Shown here: piece after piece, positions 23,018 to 33,000 of the stretch
Layout of the letters: the number at the start of each line of letters is the position of its first letter
Numbering within the stretch: the first letter of the stretch is position 1
NCBI RefSeq assembly: GCF_040548735.1
Contig: NZ_JBEPSD010000002.1
Span: 434,001-498,000 of the forward strand
DNA: 64,000 nt
Direction of reading: 5' to 3'
DNA from: Rhodanobacter soli
Lineage (GTDB): Bacteria; Pseudomonadota; Gammaproteobacteria; Xanthomonadales; Rhodanobacteraceae
Position numbers and translations under genes: made by a program
Notes under the pieces: model-generated
Told to the model about the DNA's origin: nothing
Seen by the model: the letters and a program-made list of their open reading frames with translations, nothing else
The model's database searches: none

Positions 23018-25951
23018 ATGAATCGTCGGGTCGGGGGATGGTGTTCGCTGGTGCTTGTGGTGTGCGGCCTGCTGGCGTTTGCGCCGGCACGCGCGCTCGA
23101 CCCCGATCGTGCGATCGGGCAGCTGACCCACGTCTGGTACGAGAACCAGCTGCCCCAAGGCACGGTGCTGTCCATCGCGCAGCGCAGCGATGGCTCGATC
23201 TGGCTGGCGACGTACGGCGGGCTGGTCCACTACAGCGGGGCGGAGTTCGACAACATCGACCCGCGCGTGGCGCCGGTGCTGAAGAGCACGGCGATCACCG
23301 CGGTGCATGTCGATCGCGACGGCACGCTGTGGGTCGGTACGCTGAATGGCGGGCTCTACCGCAGCCGCGGGCGCGAGCTGGAGCGGGTGGCGCTGCCCGG
23401 AGACATCAAGAGCGTGTTCGGCATCGTGCAGGATCGCGGCGGCGCGCTCTGGCTGACCACCAACGCCGGCGTCGCGCGGATGGGTGCGAAGGGCATCCGC
23501 CTGCTCGACGAGGAAAGCGGGTTTCCGCCGCGCGGGTTCTATCGCGGGATCGTGGCCGATGCGGTGGGCGGGGTGTGGATCGCCGCCGATGGCGTCGGCG
23601 TCGTGCACTGGCACGACGGCAGGGTCGAGACGTTCGACACCCGGCGCGGCCTGCCGACCAACGCCGTCTACAGCCTGGCGATCGACCACGGCGGTACGGT
23701 GTGGGCGGGCACGCAGGCCGGACCGGTGCGCTATCGCGATGGGCGTTTTGAACGCGATCCGCGCGCGGCTGCGCTGGACGGGAAGCGCATCTATTCGCTG
23801 TTCGGCGACCGTGACGGCAGCATGTGGTTCGCGCCGCTCGGCATGGGCATCTGCCGCCTGACGGCCGCACGCTTCGATTGCGACGACACGCTCAGCGGCA
23901 TGGCCGGCGAGACCGTGCGGTCGATGTTCGAGGATCACGAGGGCAACCTGTGGATGGGAACGACGTCGAGCGGCGTGCATCGCTTCAGCGATTCCAAGCT
24001 CGTCACGGTCACCGGAAAGATGGACTCCAATGCGGTGCGTGCGGTGTACCAGGACCGGGCGGGCACGCTCTGGGTCGGCACCGACGGCTCGGGCCTCGCG
24101 CGTTACGAGGGCCTGGTGCTGGTGCCGGCAAAGGCGATCAACGCGAAGCTGCCGAGCCTGCTGCTGCGCGCGATCCAGTCCGACGCCGCCGGCAACCTGT
24201 GGGTGGCGTCGACCGAAGGGGTGAGCCGGATCGCTCCCGATGGCACGGTGCGCAACTTCGGCATCGGCGATGGCCTGCCCGGCACGATCGTGTTTGCGTT
24301 TGCGCCCAGTCGCGACGGCGGCATGTGGGTGGGCACGCTGCAAGGCGTGGCGAAGATCAGTGGCGACAAGGTCAGCGTGGTCCAGGGGACGCACGGCGAC
24401 GATACGCGCGCGCTGTACGAGGATCCGGCCGGGCGCCTGTGGATCGGCGAACGCAGCGGCTTGCGCTGCCTGCAGGGCGGGGTGGTCGACCGCTGTGGCA
24501 CCGACGGCCTGCCCGGCATGAGCGTGTTCGCGTTCCATCCCGAACCCGGCGGCGACCTGTGGCTCGGCACCAGCCTGGGTCTCATGCGTGTCCGCGGCCA
24601 GTCGGTGCAGGCCTTCACCCAGCGGGCGGACTTCTATGGCGACGCGGTGTTCGCCATGCTCGACGACGACGATGGCCACTTCTGGGTGAGTTCGAACCGT
24701 GGCATCGCGCGATTCGCGTGGGCCGACATCGATGCGCTCGACCGCGGCGCGGTGGCGAAGATCGAGCCCCACTGGTACGGCAAGAACGACGGCATGCTGT
24801 CGCAGCAGGCCAACGGCGCCTCGCAGACGCCGGCATGGCGCACCCGCGACGGGCGGATGTGGTTCGGCACGGCCAATGGCGTGGTCATCGTCGACCCCAA
24901 GCATGAGCGCGTGAACCGGATGCGCCCGCCGGTGGCGATCGAGCGCGTGCTCGTGGATGGACAGAGTGTCGATCCGGACCACGTCGGTCGGATCGGCCCG
25001 GACGTGGAACGCATCGAATTGCACTATGCCGCGATGAGCTACGTGGCGCCTGCCGCGGTGAAATACCGCTACCGGATCGACGGCTTCGACCGTGGCTGGA
25101 TCGACGCCGGCGGCAGCCGCGCTGCCTACTACACCAACCTTCCGCCCGGCGACTACGTGTTCCGTGCCATCGCCAGCAACAACGACGGCGTGTGGAACAC
25201 CGACGGCGCAAGCGTGGCCTTCACGATCGTGCCGAGCTGGTACGCCACCTGGTGGTTCCGCACCCTCGCCGCGATGATCGTCATCGGCCTGCTCGCCGCG
25301 GTCTACCGGCTGCGCGTGTGGCGCTTGCGCGAGCGCGAGCGCGAACTGACGCGCGAGGTCGCGCAGCACACCGAGGCGCTGCGCGATGCGAATGCCGAAT
25401 TGAAGCGCCTCGCCGCGCTTGATGGCCTCACCCGCATCGCGAATCGCGGCGCGTTCGACCAGCGGCTGCGCGAGGCCCTGGACGAGCACGTCGCAAGCGG
25501 CGCGCCGTTGGCCGTCCTGATGTGCGATGTCGATGCGTTCAAGGCCTACAACGATACCTACGGCCATCTCGCCGGCGATGTCGCACTGACCGCCGTCGCG
25601 GGCGCGCTGACGAAAGTGCTGCGCTCGAAGGCCGCGGATCTCGCTGCACGCTACGGCGGCGAGGAGTTCGCGGTGCTGCTCACCCAGTGCGACGCCAGCG
25701 AGGCTGCCGCGGTCGCGCAGCGCACGCTCGAGGCGGTGCGCGCGCTGGCGATCGAGCATCGCAGCTCCGACACCGCGCCGCACGTGACCATCAGCATCGG
25801 CATCGCCACCGTCATGCCCGCCGCCACGGACTCGCCGGAGCAACTGCTTCGCTGCGCGGACGAGGCGCTGTATCGCGCCAAGGCAGCCGGGCGCGACCGT
25901 ATCAGCGGCGGTACCGCGGTGGCCATGAGGGCGCCGGCCGGAAAGGCGTAG
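23018..25951 (+). CDS. Propeller-sensor diguanylate cyclase (two-component-propeller, Y_Y_Y, TM, GGDEF)
   Basis: The protein has a signal peptide (MNRRVGGWCSLVLVVCGLLA to ARA), then about 14 beta-propeller repeats of the type DGTLWVGTLNGGLYR, building a large periplasmic sensor. Next come a Y_Y_Y domain (YRYRIDGFDRGWIDAGG), one transmembrane helix (WWFRTLAAMIVIGLLAAVYR), a short coiled coil and a GGDEF domain. The catalytic loop is RYGGEEFAVL, so diguanylate cyclase activity is expected. The inhibitory site upstream reads KAAD rather than RxxD, so product inhibition may be lost. Length is 977 residues from ATG 23018; the frame is open to 22883. The ligand is unknown. Confidence 0.92.
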   Translation: MNRRVGGWCSLVLVVCGLLAFAPARALDPDRAIGQLTHVWYENQLPQGTVLSIAQRSDGSIWLATYGGLVHYSGAEFDNIDPRVAPVLKSTAITAVHVDRDGTLWVGTLNGGLYRSRGRELERVALPGDIKSVFGIVQDRGGALWLTTNAGVARMGAKGIRLLDEESGFPPRGFYRGIVADAVGGVWIAADGVGVVHWHDGRVETFDTRRGLPTNAVYSLAIDHGGTVWAGTQAGPVRYRDGRFERDPRAAALDGKRIYSLFGDRDGSMWFAPLGMGICRLTAARFDCDDTLSGMAGETVRSMFEDHEGNLWMGTTSSGVHRFSDSKLVTVTGKMDSNAVRAVYQDRAGTLWVGTDGSGLARYEGLVLVPAKAINAKLPSLLLRAIQSDAAGNLWVASTEGVSRIAPDGTVRNFGIGDGLPGTIVFAFAPSRDGGMWVGTLQGVAKISGDKVSVVQGTHGDDTRALYEDPAGRLWIGERSGLRCLQGGVVDRCGTDGLPGMSVFAFHPEPGGDLWLGTSLGLMRVRGQSVQAFTQRADFYGDAVFAMLDDDDGHFWVSSNRGIARFAWADIDALDRGAVAKIEPHWYGKNDGMLSQQANGASQTPAWRTRDGRMWFGTANGVVIVDPKHERVNRMRPPVAIERVLVDGQSVDPDHVGRIGPDVERIELHYAAMSYVAPAAVKYRYRIDGFDRGWIDAGGSRAAYYTNLPPGDYVFRAIASNNDGVWNTDGASVAFTIVPSWYATWWFRTLAAMIVIGLLAAVYRLRVWRLRERERELTREVAQHTEALRDANAELKRLAALDGLTRIANRGAFDQRLREALDEHVASGAPLAVLMCDVDAFKAYNDTYGHLAGDVALTAVAGALTKVLRSKAADLAARYGGEEFAVLLTQCDASEAAAVAQRTLEAVRALAIEHRSSDTAPHVTISIGIATVMPAATDSPEQLLRCADEALYRAKAAGRDRISGGTAVAMRAPAGKA

Positions 25952-26072
25952 TGCGCTCTTGCGACATCTTCTGCGCCGTGTTTCGAACGACGCTTCGGGC
26001 AGGCAGGACGATCAATAGCGCAGGTCGGGCGTCCGCGGCGATGTCGCGCGCCGGCCTGGTGTCACTGCGCCG

Positions 26073-26918
26073 CTAGCGCTGGCGCTTGGCGGCGTACATC
26101 GCGCGGTCGGCATGCGACAGAAGGGTGTCCGGGTCGCTTCCGTCTTCCGGGAAACAGGCGATCCCCACGCTGGCATCCAGCCGGAACAAACCGTCGGGCA
26201 GCGTGAAGGGTGGGCCCAGGCAGGCGCGGAGGCCGTCGGCGACGGCCCGCGCGGCTTCGGCATCGTGGCAGCCGGGCAGCAGCGCGACAAACTCGTCGCC
26301 GCCGACGCGGGCCACCAGGTCGCCCTTCCGAAGCCCTTGCTGCAGACGTTGTGCGACTTCGCGCAGCAGGCGGTCGCCGATGTCGTGTCCGCCCCGGTCG
26401 TTGACCTCCTTGAAGCCGTCAAGGTCCAGGTAAAGCACGGCCAGGCCGTCGCCGGTCTGCGCCGCGTGGGCGATGGCGTATTGCAGTTCGCACTGCAAAC
26501 GGTGGCGGTTGGACAATCCGGTCAACGGATCGTGGCTGGCGCGGTGCTCGAGCTCGCGTTCGGCGCGGCGCAGTTCGGTCACCTCGTGGGCCACGCCGAT
26601 ACGCACGCCGTACTCGGGCAGCCAGCGGGCCGACCATTGAATGTCCACGCTGTGACCGTCCTTGTGGACGTAGCGGTTGCGGAAGTGGCGCTGCAGCGCG
26701 CCGTCCATCACCTGTTCGGCCTGCTGCAGGGTTGCGGCGCGGTCGTCGGGATGGACCAGGTCGAATATTCGCCGGCCAAGCACTTCGCCGGGGGTGTAGC
26801 CGAAGATGCGCTCGAAGCTCGCACTGACGTACAGGAAACGGCCCTCGGCGTCGACGACGCAAGCCGCGTCGGGCAGCAGGTTGAGCACGTCGGCAAGGGG
26901 AGGCAGTTTCGGGATCAT
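26073..26918 (-). CDS. PAS-GGDEF diguanylate cyclase
   Basis: The 281-residue cytosolic protein has an N-terminal PAS domain (LPDAACVVDAEGRFLYVSAS, FGYTPGEVLGRRIFDLVHPD) and a PAC-like strand (RNRYVHKDGHSVDIQW). A GGDEF domain follows, with VARVGGDEFVALLPG. The inhibitory RxxD motif is present (RKGD five residues before GGDEF). It should make cyclic di-GMP in response to a signal read by the PAS domain. ATG 26918 gives MIPKLPPLADVLNLL; the frame stays open to 27089. It is convergent with the propeller-GGDEF gene, so the two diguanylate cyclases meet tail to tail. No EAL or PilZ gene is adjacent. Confidence 0.93.
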   Translation of the reverse strand: MIPKLPPLADVLNLLPDAACVVDAEGRFLYVSASFERIFGYTPGEVLGRRIFDLVHPDDRAATLQQAEQVMDGALQRHFRNRYVHKDGHSVDIQWSARWLPEYGVRIGVAHEVTELRRAERELEHRASHDPLTGLSNRHRLQCELQYAIAHAAQTGDGLAVLYLDLDGFKEVNDRGGHDIGDRLLREVAQRLQQGLRKGDLVARVGGDEFVALLPGCHDAEAARAVADGLRACLGPPFTLPDGLFRLDASVGIACFPEDGSDPDTLLSHADRAMYAAKRQR

Positions 26919-27060
26919 GGAATTGCCGGGTTCGTGGCACCCGGTCGTGGCGCTGGCTGATGTGCGCCCAGTATGGCGAACCAACCGGGTCGGAACCACT
27001 TGCCATCGGGCTTGCCCTGCAGGAAACAACTCCGATCCGTTGGCTGGAAATGCTGACGGA

Positions 27061-27261
27061 CTAGAGCGTGAGTGTCCTGTGCAATGCAACGATACCTGTT
27101 CCCGGCAATTCCGGATCGGGCGTCAGGCGAACCTGCAGCAAGCTGCGCCGGCCCATCTTCACTCCCTGCTCGACGACGAGAATTTTTCCGGGATTCAACA
27201 GGCCTTCGGCGTCCAGGTACGTGCACAACGGGCCGGCGGCCGCGCCGAATGCGGCGTCGTC
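27061..27261 (-). pseudogene. C-terminal scrap of a PhzF-family protein
   Basis: On the minus strand the frame reads DDAAFGAAAGPLCTYLDAEG, then GKILVVEQGVKMGRRSLLQV and ends at TAG. PhzF-type proteins have AxGSAAGPLxxYL followed by QGxxMGRPSxLxV near their C-terminus, the same order and spacing. Only about 66 codons remain, with no upstream domain, so it is a relic. The call rests on motif recall. Confidence 0.6.
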
Positions 27262-27318
27262 ACGCCGCTTTGGCCTGGGCTTGCCTACGCTCTGCGCCTC
27301 CCGTCACGAGATACCGCC

Positions 27319-27612
27319 ATGCCGACACTGCGCCTGCGCCTGACCGGAAGCGAAGATGATGTCCGGGCCGTGATCAACCTGTTGCAGAGCCTGGACGGCA
27401 TCGAGCGCGTCGAGGAGGTCGCGGACATGATGGATCACATGGACGATGCGGATTCCAGCTCCGCAGGCCTGAGCGACATCCGCGGGCCCGATGCGCATGA
27501 GCTCGAGGTCGATGCGCCCAACACGGCCACCGCGCGCAAGGTGCGCGAGGCGGTCGAGGCGCTGGCGTCCGAGCTGGACGCACTGGTGGAGTTCGAGGAA
27601 GACGACGAGTGA
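27319..27612 (+). CDS. Small acidic conserved protein
   Basis: The 97-residue protein begins MPTLRLRLTGSEDDVRAVIN and ends EFEEDDE. I do not recognise the family. The first 36 residues (strand, helix, strand: LRLRLTGSEDDVRAVINLLQ then IERVEEVADMM) look like one half of a ferredoxin-like or ACT-like fold. The C-terminal half (ARKVREAVEALASELDALVE) is a second helix-strand pair. The centre is strongly acidic and disordered (MDHMDDADSSSAG). ATG 27319 is the only reasonable start. It is cytosolic and probably monocistronic. Confidence 0.65.
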   Translation: MPTLRLRLTGSEDDVRAVINLLQSLDGIERVEEVADMMDHMDDADSSSAGLSDIRGPDAHELEVDAPNTATARKVREAVEALASELDALVEFEEDDE

Positions 27613-27723
27613 CCGCACACCAGCCTCGTGAAGGGGCTGCCAAAGAGTGAAGCCAGGTTCCTTTGCTAGAGGCAGCAAGTAAACTCGGCCCCGCCAGTTT
27701 TGGCTTCGAGGAAGTGCGCGACC

Positions 27724-28179
27724 ATGCCACGATGGAACGGAACCACCGGGAGACGCTGGCTGCTGGCGATGCTGATGGGAATCGCGGCCACCGCGGCTGC
27801 GGTCGAGCCCGACCCGGCCACCCGCCAGCTGCTGAAAGCCGAGGCCGACGCCTGCCAGGCCTTCGAAGCCGGCAACGCGGATGCCTTGCGTCGCGCGCTC
27901 ACGGCGGATTTCACGCTCGTCGATTCGCGCGGCAGCGTGACGAACCTCGAGCAGAACCTTGCCGAGGTCGCCGCGCGGGAGCCGTTCTACGAGGAGTTCC
28001 GCAACCACGATCAGCAGGTGCGCCTGTACGGCGACACCGCGCTGATCGTCGGCATCACCAGTGTCCGCGGCCGCGCCGGCGGCGAGCCGTTTGCCGCCAA
28101 TTTCCGCTACACGGACACGTGGATCCGCCGCGGCGGCAAGTGGTTGCTGGCGGCAAGCCACGCCAGCCGGTTGCCATAG
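27724..28179 (+). CDS. Secreted SnoaL/DUF4440-like protein
   Basis: The 151-residue protein has a signal peptide (RRWLLAMLMGIAATAAAVEP). Its body is a cone-shaped SnoaL-like fold: LLKAEADACQAFEAGNADAL, LRRALTADFTLVDSRGSV and FRYTDTWIRRGGKWLLAASH. ATG 27724 follows GAGGAAG. Proteins of this fold bind small ligands or act as non-enzymatic partners, and the function here is unknown. It is one of three secreted SnoaL-like proteins in the window, with those at 33516 and 48862. A family 1 half site lies 20 bases after its stop. Confidence 0.82.
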   Translation: MPRWNGTTGRRWLLAMLMGIAATAAAVEPDPATRQLLKAEADACQAFEAGNADALRRALTADFTLVDSRGSVTNLEQNLAEVAAREPFYEEFRNHDQQVRLYGDTALIVGITSVRGRAGGEPFAANFRYTDTWIRRGGKWLLAASHASRLP

Positions 28180-28198
28180 CGTTCGGTAAACCCGCATC

Positions 28199-28219
28199 GA
28201 AAAGGCGTCAGGGACGATG
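28199..28219. repeat. Lone motif family 1 half site
   Basis: GAAAAGGCGTCAGGGACGATG retains the family 1 head with a C for T change and no visible inverted partner. Confidence 0.5.
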
Positions 28220-28274
28220 GCTGGCGTTGGGCGACAGCGCGACGTATTTCCCGGGTTTGAAAGAAGGGTGATCT

Positions 28275-29909
28275 TCAGCCCCGGGGCGATGGCGGCTCAG
28301 CCAACACACCCGTATCCCGCAGGCGTTGGCGCAGCCGATCCAGCTTGTCGCCATAAAGCGCGCTACGCGCGGTACCGCCGTGCAGGGGCTGGCGCACTTG
28401 CGCGGCGCTGGGAGCGCTCAGCACGGTACGCGATGTCTTGTGGAATTCGAGGCACGCGGGGTCGAAGGGCAGGTCGCAGAAATCCAGCAGGCGGCGAATC
28501 ATGGTTTCCGGGCTGGCCACCAGTGATTCGTAGGGAAGATCGAACACACGGTCCGGATACTTCTCCAGCCAGAAACGTTTCAGGCGCAGGAAGTCGATGC
28601 AGTAGTCGGCCAGCTCGTCGAGGTCGCAGGCGAACCCGACGTCGCCGGTGAAGCACTGCCGGAAGCACGCCAGGCAGGTCTCCACCGGATCGCGCCAGAC
28701 GATGACCACGCGCGCCGCCGGCAACATCGCCAGGGCCGCGCCGACCAAATACCAGTTCATGAGGTTCTTGTCGGTGAACCGTGGTTTGGTTTCGCGCCAA
28801 CGTGCGGTTCGCGCAAGGTATTCGTTGCCGAGGCGCTGCCAGTCCTGCGCGGTCGCATCGGGTCCCCATAGCGGGAAAGCCACGCCGCGGCGCCGTGTTT
28901 CCGCGTCGATGATCTGCGGAAGATCCTTGATCTCGTTGGCGCCCTCGACCTGCGGGTGCGAGGCCAGGATCTGCTCGACCAGGGTGGACCCGGAACGCGG
29001 GGGGCTGACGATCAGGATGGTTTCGTGGCCGAGCCGGGCATCCAGCGGTGGCGGCGTCGCGTCGGCAAACATGCGCATGATCGCGTCCACGCGCCGGCGT
29101 TCCCCCGCGGCGTCCCATTTCACCCGCCTGCGCCGGGAGGCGTTGGCAAGCCGGAACACCTCGAAGGCTTGCGTATAGTCGCCCTGGTCTTCCAGCGCCT
29201 TCGCCAGGGTGAAGCTGAGCAGCTCGCGGTGGCGATCCGACAAGCCTTCGCGCGCCAGGGCGCGCTGCAGGCGTGCGATATCCGCGGCGTCGAAGCGGAC
29301 GGTGTTGAGATTCGACAGCCCAAACCAGCCTTCGGCGTTGCCGGGGTCGAGGCGCAGCACGTCGCGAAACCCCGCCACCGCCGCGTCGATCTGGCCCAGG
29401 CTCGTCTGCGTGCGCGCCAGTGACAGTCGCGCCGAGATATGGGCGGGATCGAGCTCGAGGGCGCGTTGCAGCGCCGCGACAGCTTCTTCCGCATGCGTCT
29501 GCCGCCAGAGTGCCTCGCCAAGGTTGAACCAGGCCGAGCTGGAGGAGGGCGCAAGCTGGCAGGCGTGCCGCAAGTGCGTCATGGCTTGATCGATTTCGCC
29601 ATGCTCGTACAGGGCGATGCCGAGTCCGATGCGCAGATCGGAGTCCTCCGGCCACGTCGCAAGGACCTGCCGAAAGCAGTCGACGGCCGTGGCGTGATCG
29701 CCGCGACGCTGGGCCGCAACCCCCAGCATCCGGATGGCGTCCGGGTCATCCGGCGCCAGCGCCAGCACGCCGGTTATCGAGCGCTCGGCGGCTTCGAATT
29801 GCCGTTGTTCCCATTCCTTGCGGGCTCTCTCCAGCATGCGGGCGGCCACCGGCGAGAGTGACCGTCGGGCAGGGTCCGGCGTCGGCGTGGGCTCCGTCTG
29901 GAGTGTCAT
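28275..29909 (-). CDS. TPR-repeat sulfotransferase family protein
   Basis: The 544-residue cytosolic protein joins about five N-terminal TPR repeats (ARKEWEQRQFEAAERSITGV, LAPDDPDAIRMLGVAAQRRG, LELDPAHISARLSLARTQTS) to a sulfotransferase domain. The PAPS-binding 5' loop is ILIVSPPRSGSTLVEQILAS at about residue 300. The 3' site lies near PAARVVIVWRDPVETCLACF. It should transfer sulfate from PAPS to an unknown acceptor. ATG 29909 is the best start; the frame is open to 30008. It is in line with and 100 bases downstream of the Oar receptor, a pairing I recall in other Xanthomonadales. Confidence 0.9.
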   Translation of the reverse strand: MTLQTEPTPTPDPARRSLSPVAARMLERARKEWEQRQFEAAERSITGVLALAPDDPDAIRMLGVAAQRRGDHATAVDCFRQVLATWPEDSDLRIGLGIALYEHGEIDQAMTHLRHACQLAPSSSSAWFNLGEALWRQTHAEEAVAALQRALELDPAHISARLSLARTQTSLGQIDAAVAGFRDVLRLDPGNAEGWFGLSNLNTVRFDAADIARLQRALAREGLSDRHRELLSFTLAKALEDQGDYTQAFEVFRLANASRRRRVKWDAAGERRRVDAIMRMFADATPPPLDARLGHETILIVSPPRSGSTLVEQILASHPQVEGANEIKDLPQIIDAETRRRGVAFPLWGPDATAQDWQRLGNEYLARTARWRETKPRFTDKNLMNWYLVGAALAMLPAARVVIVWRDPVETCLACFRQCFTGDVGFACDLDELADYCIDFLRLKRFWLEKYPDRVFDLPYESLVASPETMIRRLLDFCDLPFDPACLEFHKTSRTVLSAPSAAQVRQPLHGGTARSALYGDKLDRLRQRLRDTGVLAEPPSPRG

Positions 29910-29965
29910 GTCGTCACGGGCATGGGCGTCAACGCGGCAGGCTACACAAGTGGCGCACAGGCTGC

Positions 29966-29994
29966 AAAAAGGCGCCGGGCACGGAACCCGGCGC
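29966..29994 (-). terminator. Terminator of the first TonB receptor gene
   Basis: Read on the minus strand, GCGCCGGG pairs with CCCGGCGC across a seven-base loop and is followed by CTTTTTG. It lies 15 bases after the receptor stop and separates it from the sulfotransferase gene. Confidence 0.8.
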
Positions 29995-30008
29995 AAGGGG
30001 GGTGTCAC

Positions 30009-33000
30009 TCAAAAATCGTAGGCTACGGAGAATCTGACACTGCGCGGAGCCCGGGTGTCCTGAATCCTCCCGTAGTCGGGGTTGGGACTATCGGTGGTTC
30101 CGAAAAAGTCGTTGTAGAACACGGGTGTCTGCGAGTTGAGCACGTTGAACGCCGCGAGGCTGAAATCGAGCTTGTGCTGAGCCCATGCCGGTCTGTAATC
30201 CACATTGAGGCCGAGGTCGTGGACCCACGGCGTGAAACCCAGCGAACCTGGAGGCACGGGCTTGCCGCCGCACCAGTAATACGTGTGGGAACCATGCAAG
30301 GCCAACTGATCCGGCCCGTATCCGCCCCGGCACAGCCGCGGCGTGCCCGAGGTGACGTACAGGTTGGCGCCGACCGTCCATTCCGGGGTGATCGCATAGG
30401 CGCCGAAGAGCTTGAACTGGTGCTTGCGGCTGTTGGGCAGCACGCCGCTCGACCACTCCATCCTTTCCGGGAAGTCCCACGCGGTCGTGAGCGATTCGTA
30501 CGATCCGCCCTGCTGGGAATACGTGCTCACCGGGCCTTCCGTATTGCCCCACGTCCTGGAGAACACGTAGTCGAATTTGGCGAACCACTTGCTGTCCCAC
30601 GCGTGCTCCAGCGAGAGGTCCACCGAGTAGTAGCGGCGCACCGGTCCCTTCGTGAAGCCCTGGTCGGCCGACGTGAACTTCACCGGCACGAGCGAGCCGT
30701 CCGGCGCCTTCATCAGGAGGTCGTTGGTCACGCCCGGATTGACCAGCACAAGGCTTTGCGCCCACTGGTCGCAACTGTCCGGCGTCATCCAGTCGTAGCC
30801 TTGCGCACGCCCCGCCGTGCACTCGTTCTGTATGGCGTCGTAGTCGTCGATGATCCGGTTCATCTTCTGGTACGTGCCGGTTGCGCCGAAGACCCATTGC
30901 GTTCCCAGCATCTGGAACTGCTGTTGCAAGCCCAGCACGAAGTTGTCGGAAAACTCGGCCTTGATGTTCTGCGAAGCGGATACGCGCGGATCTTTCGCCT
31001 GGCCATATTCGCTGTCGATCGACACGCCCGTCGCCGGATTCTGCGGCAAGGGCGTGAATCCGATCGGCACGCCGGTCGTCGGATCGATCCCCGTGTAGGT
31101 CCCGTACACGCCGGCATTCACCACGGGAGCGGCGATGGACAGCGCCACCTGGGACGGGAGCGCCAGGTAGTAGCGGCCGGCATTGCCGAACACTTTCAGG
31201 GTGGAATCGCCGTGCACGTCCCAGCTGAAGCCGAGGCGGGGCGCCCACTGCGGCTGGGTCAGCCTGATGTAAGGCACGCCCGCTGCGTCGTAGTTGGTGA
31301 ACTGGTCGTTGCGCAGGCCGAGGTTCAACAACAGGTTGGGCGTGACCTGCCAGTTGTCCTCGATGTACTGGGCTCGCTGGGCCACGCGCACGGAGGCCAC
31401 GCTGAGGTCGACGTGCTGTTGCACGTAGTAGCAGTTCCCGTCATGGCACTGGGTCGACGGGGCGACATAGGGTGGAACGTTGGGATCGACGCCGAACACT
31501 GGTTTGCCGGGATCGCTTTGCCCATAGATCCATTCGTAGCCCGGCCCGGTATTCTGCGAGCCGTCGTTGATGTCCCGCGAGTTGATGTTGTCGATACCGA
31601 CCTGGAGGTCATGGTCGCCCAGCTTGTAGTCGAGGCTCAGTCGATAGTTCGTTATCGACTCGCGATGCTTGGGATCGGCGATGGTCGAATTTGTCTGCGA
31701 GTTGCGAATGCCTCCCGGCGGGACGAACGCCGGATCCTGCACGGAAGCGCTGGCGATATGCGGCAGATCGGGATCGAACCCCGGATAGGCGGGTTGCTCC
31801 GAGAAGTACTCGCCGTGCATTTTCCCCACCATCGCGTTCAGGGTCAGGTTGTCGGTGAGGTAGGAGGTGTAGTTGGCCGCCCACATGTTGAAAGCGGTCT
31901 TGTTTCTTTGGTCGAGGCTGGAGAAATCGCCGCGCTGCAAGGTGTCGTAGTCGAAGTCGTAGAACGTTCCCGACGTCTGGTGCGAGTTCTTGAGGCCGGT
32001 CAGCGTCAGGACGTTGCTGTCGTTGATGTTCCAGTTCAACTTGGCGTAGATCTTGGGGTCCTTGGCGGTCCACGATTCGGTGGTGGCCCCGCCGCCGAAC
32101 TCCGAGGTCGTCTTGTAATGGCTGTCGTCCTGCTCGGCAGCCAGGAAGAAGAACAGCTTGTCCTCGATGAGCGGGCCGCTGACGTAGGCGTCGTAGATCG
32201 TTTCGCTGGAGCCGTCGCCCTTGCGGTACACGGCCATGTCGCCGGGTCGATAGCCGGGGTCCGTCTCCAGCGGATTGGCGTAGTGATAATTGACCGGCGC
32301 GGACTGCAAGCTTGCCGGCTTCCACAACGCGCGCGCACCGAAATGCCACTCGTTGGAGCCGCTCTTGCCGATCTGGTTGATCACGCCGCCGATGGAACGG
32401 CCGTACTTGGCGTCGTAACCGCTGGTGTAAGTCTGCTGCTGTTCGATGGCGCCGTAAGGCAGGGTGATGCCACCCTGGTTGTTGAGCGCCTCGGTGACGT
32501 TCATGCCGTCGACGTAGTACGCGTTCTCCGCCGTCGAGGCACCGCCGAACACGTTGATCGGGGTGCCGAGCGGGCCGCCGGTCAGCTCGGGCGAGCCCAT
32601 GTTGACGCCCGGCGCCAGCATGGCGATGTCTTCGGCAGTGCGTGACAGCGGCAGTTGCTGCAACTGCCTGGACGTGATCGTGGTGACCTGGTTGGTCGTG
32701 CTCACGTCGATCGGCGGAAGGGCGTTGGCCGAGACGTTGATCGTCGATAGCGTCTGCGCGTTGGCGGCAGCCTCGGCGGAGGATGAGAAATCCACGGCCA
32801 CAGCGCCCGCCGCTACCGGACTGACGTCGCTTCGGCTCTGCACGACCTTGCCATCCTGCAGCAAGGAAACCGTATAGGTGCCGACCGGAAGGGTGATGGA
32901 ATATTTGCCCGATGATCCTACCGGGATAGTGCGGTTGAAACCCGATCCACCCGTGACCTGGATGGTTTCGCCGACAGCCACCGGTACCGTGCCGTAGATG

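Noticed and set aside
22808-25843. 1011-residue open frame on the minus strand, opposite the propeller-GGDEF gene
   Set aside because: It is an antisense shadow of a high-GC gene. Its composition (RRH, AVH runs) has no domain, while the plus-strand protein has clear propeller, TM and GGDEF features.
29922-32645. 907-residue open frame opposite the first TonB receptor
   Set aside because: Shadow frame of a high-GC receptor gene with no recognisable domain or ribosome site.
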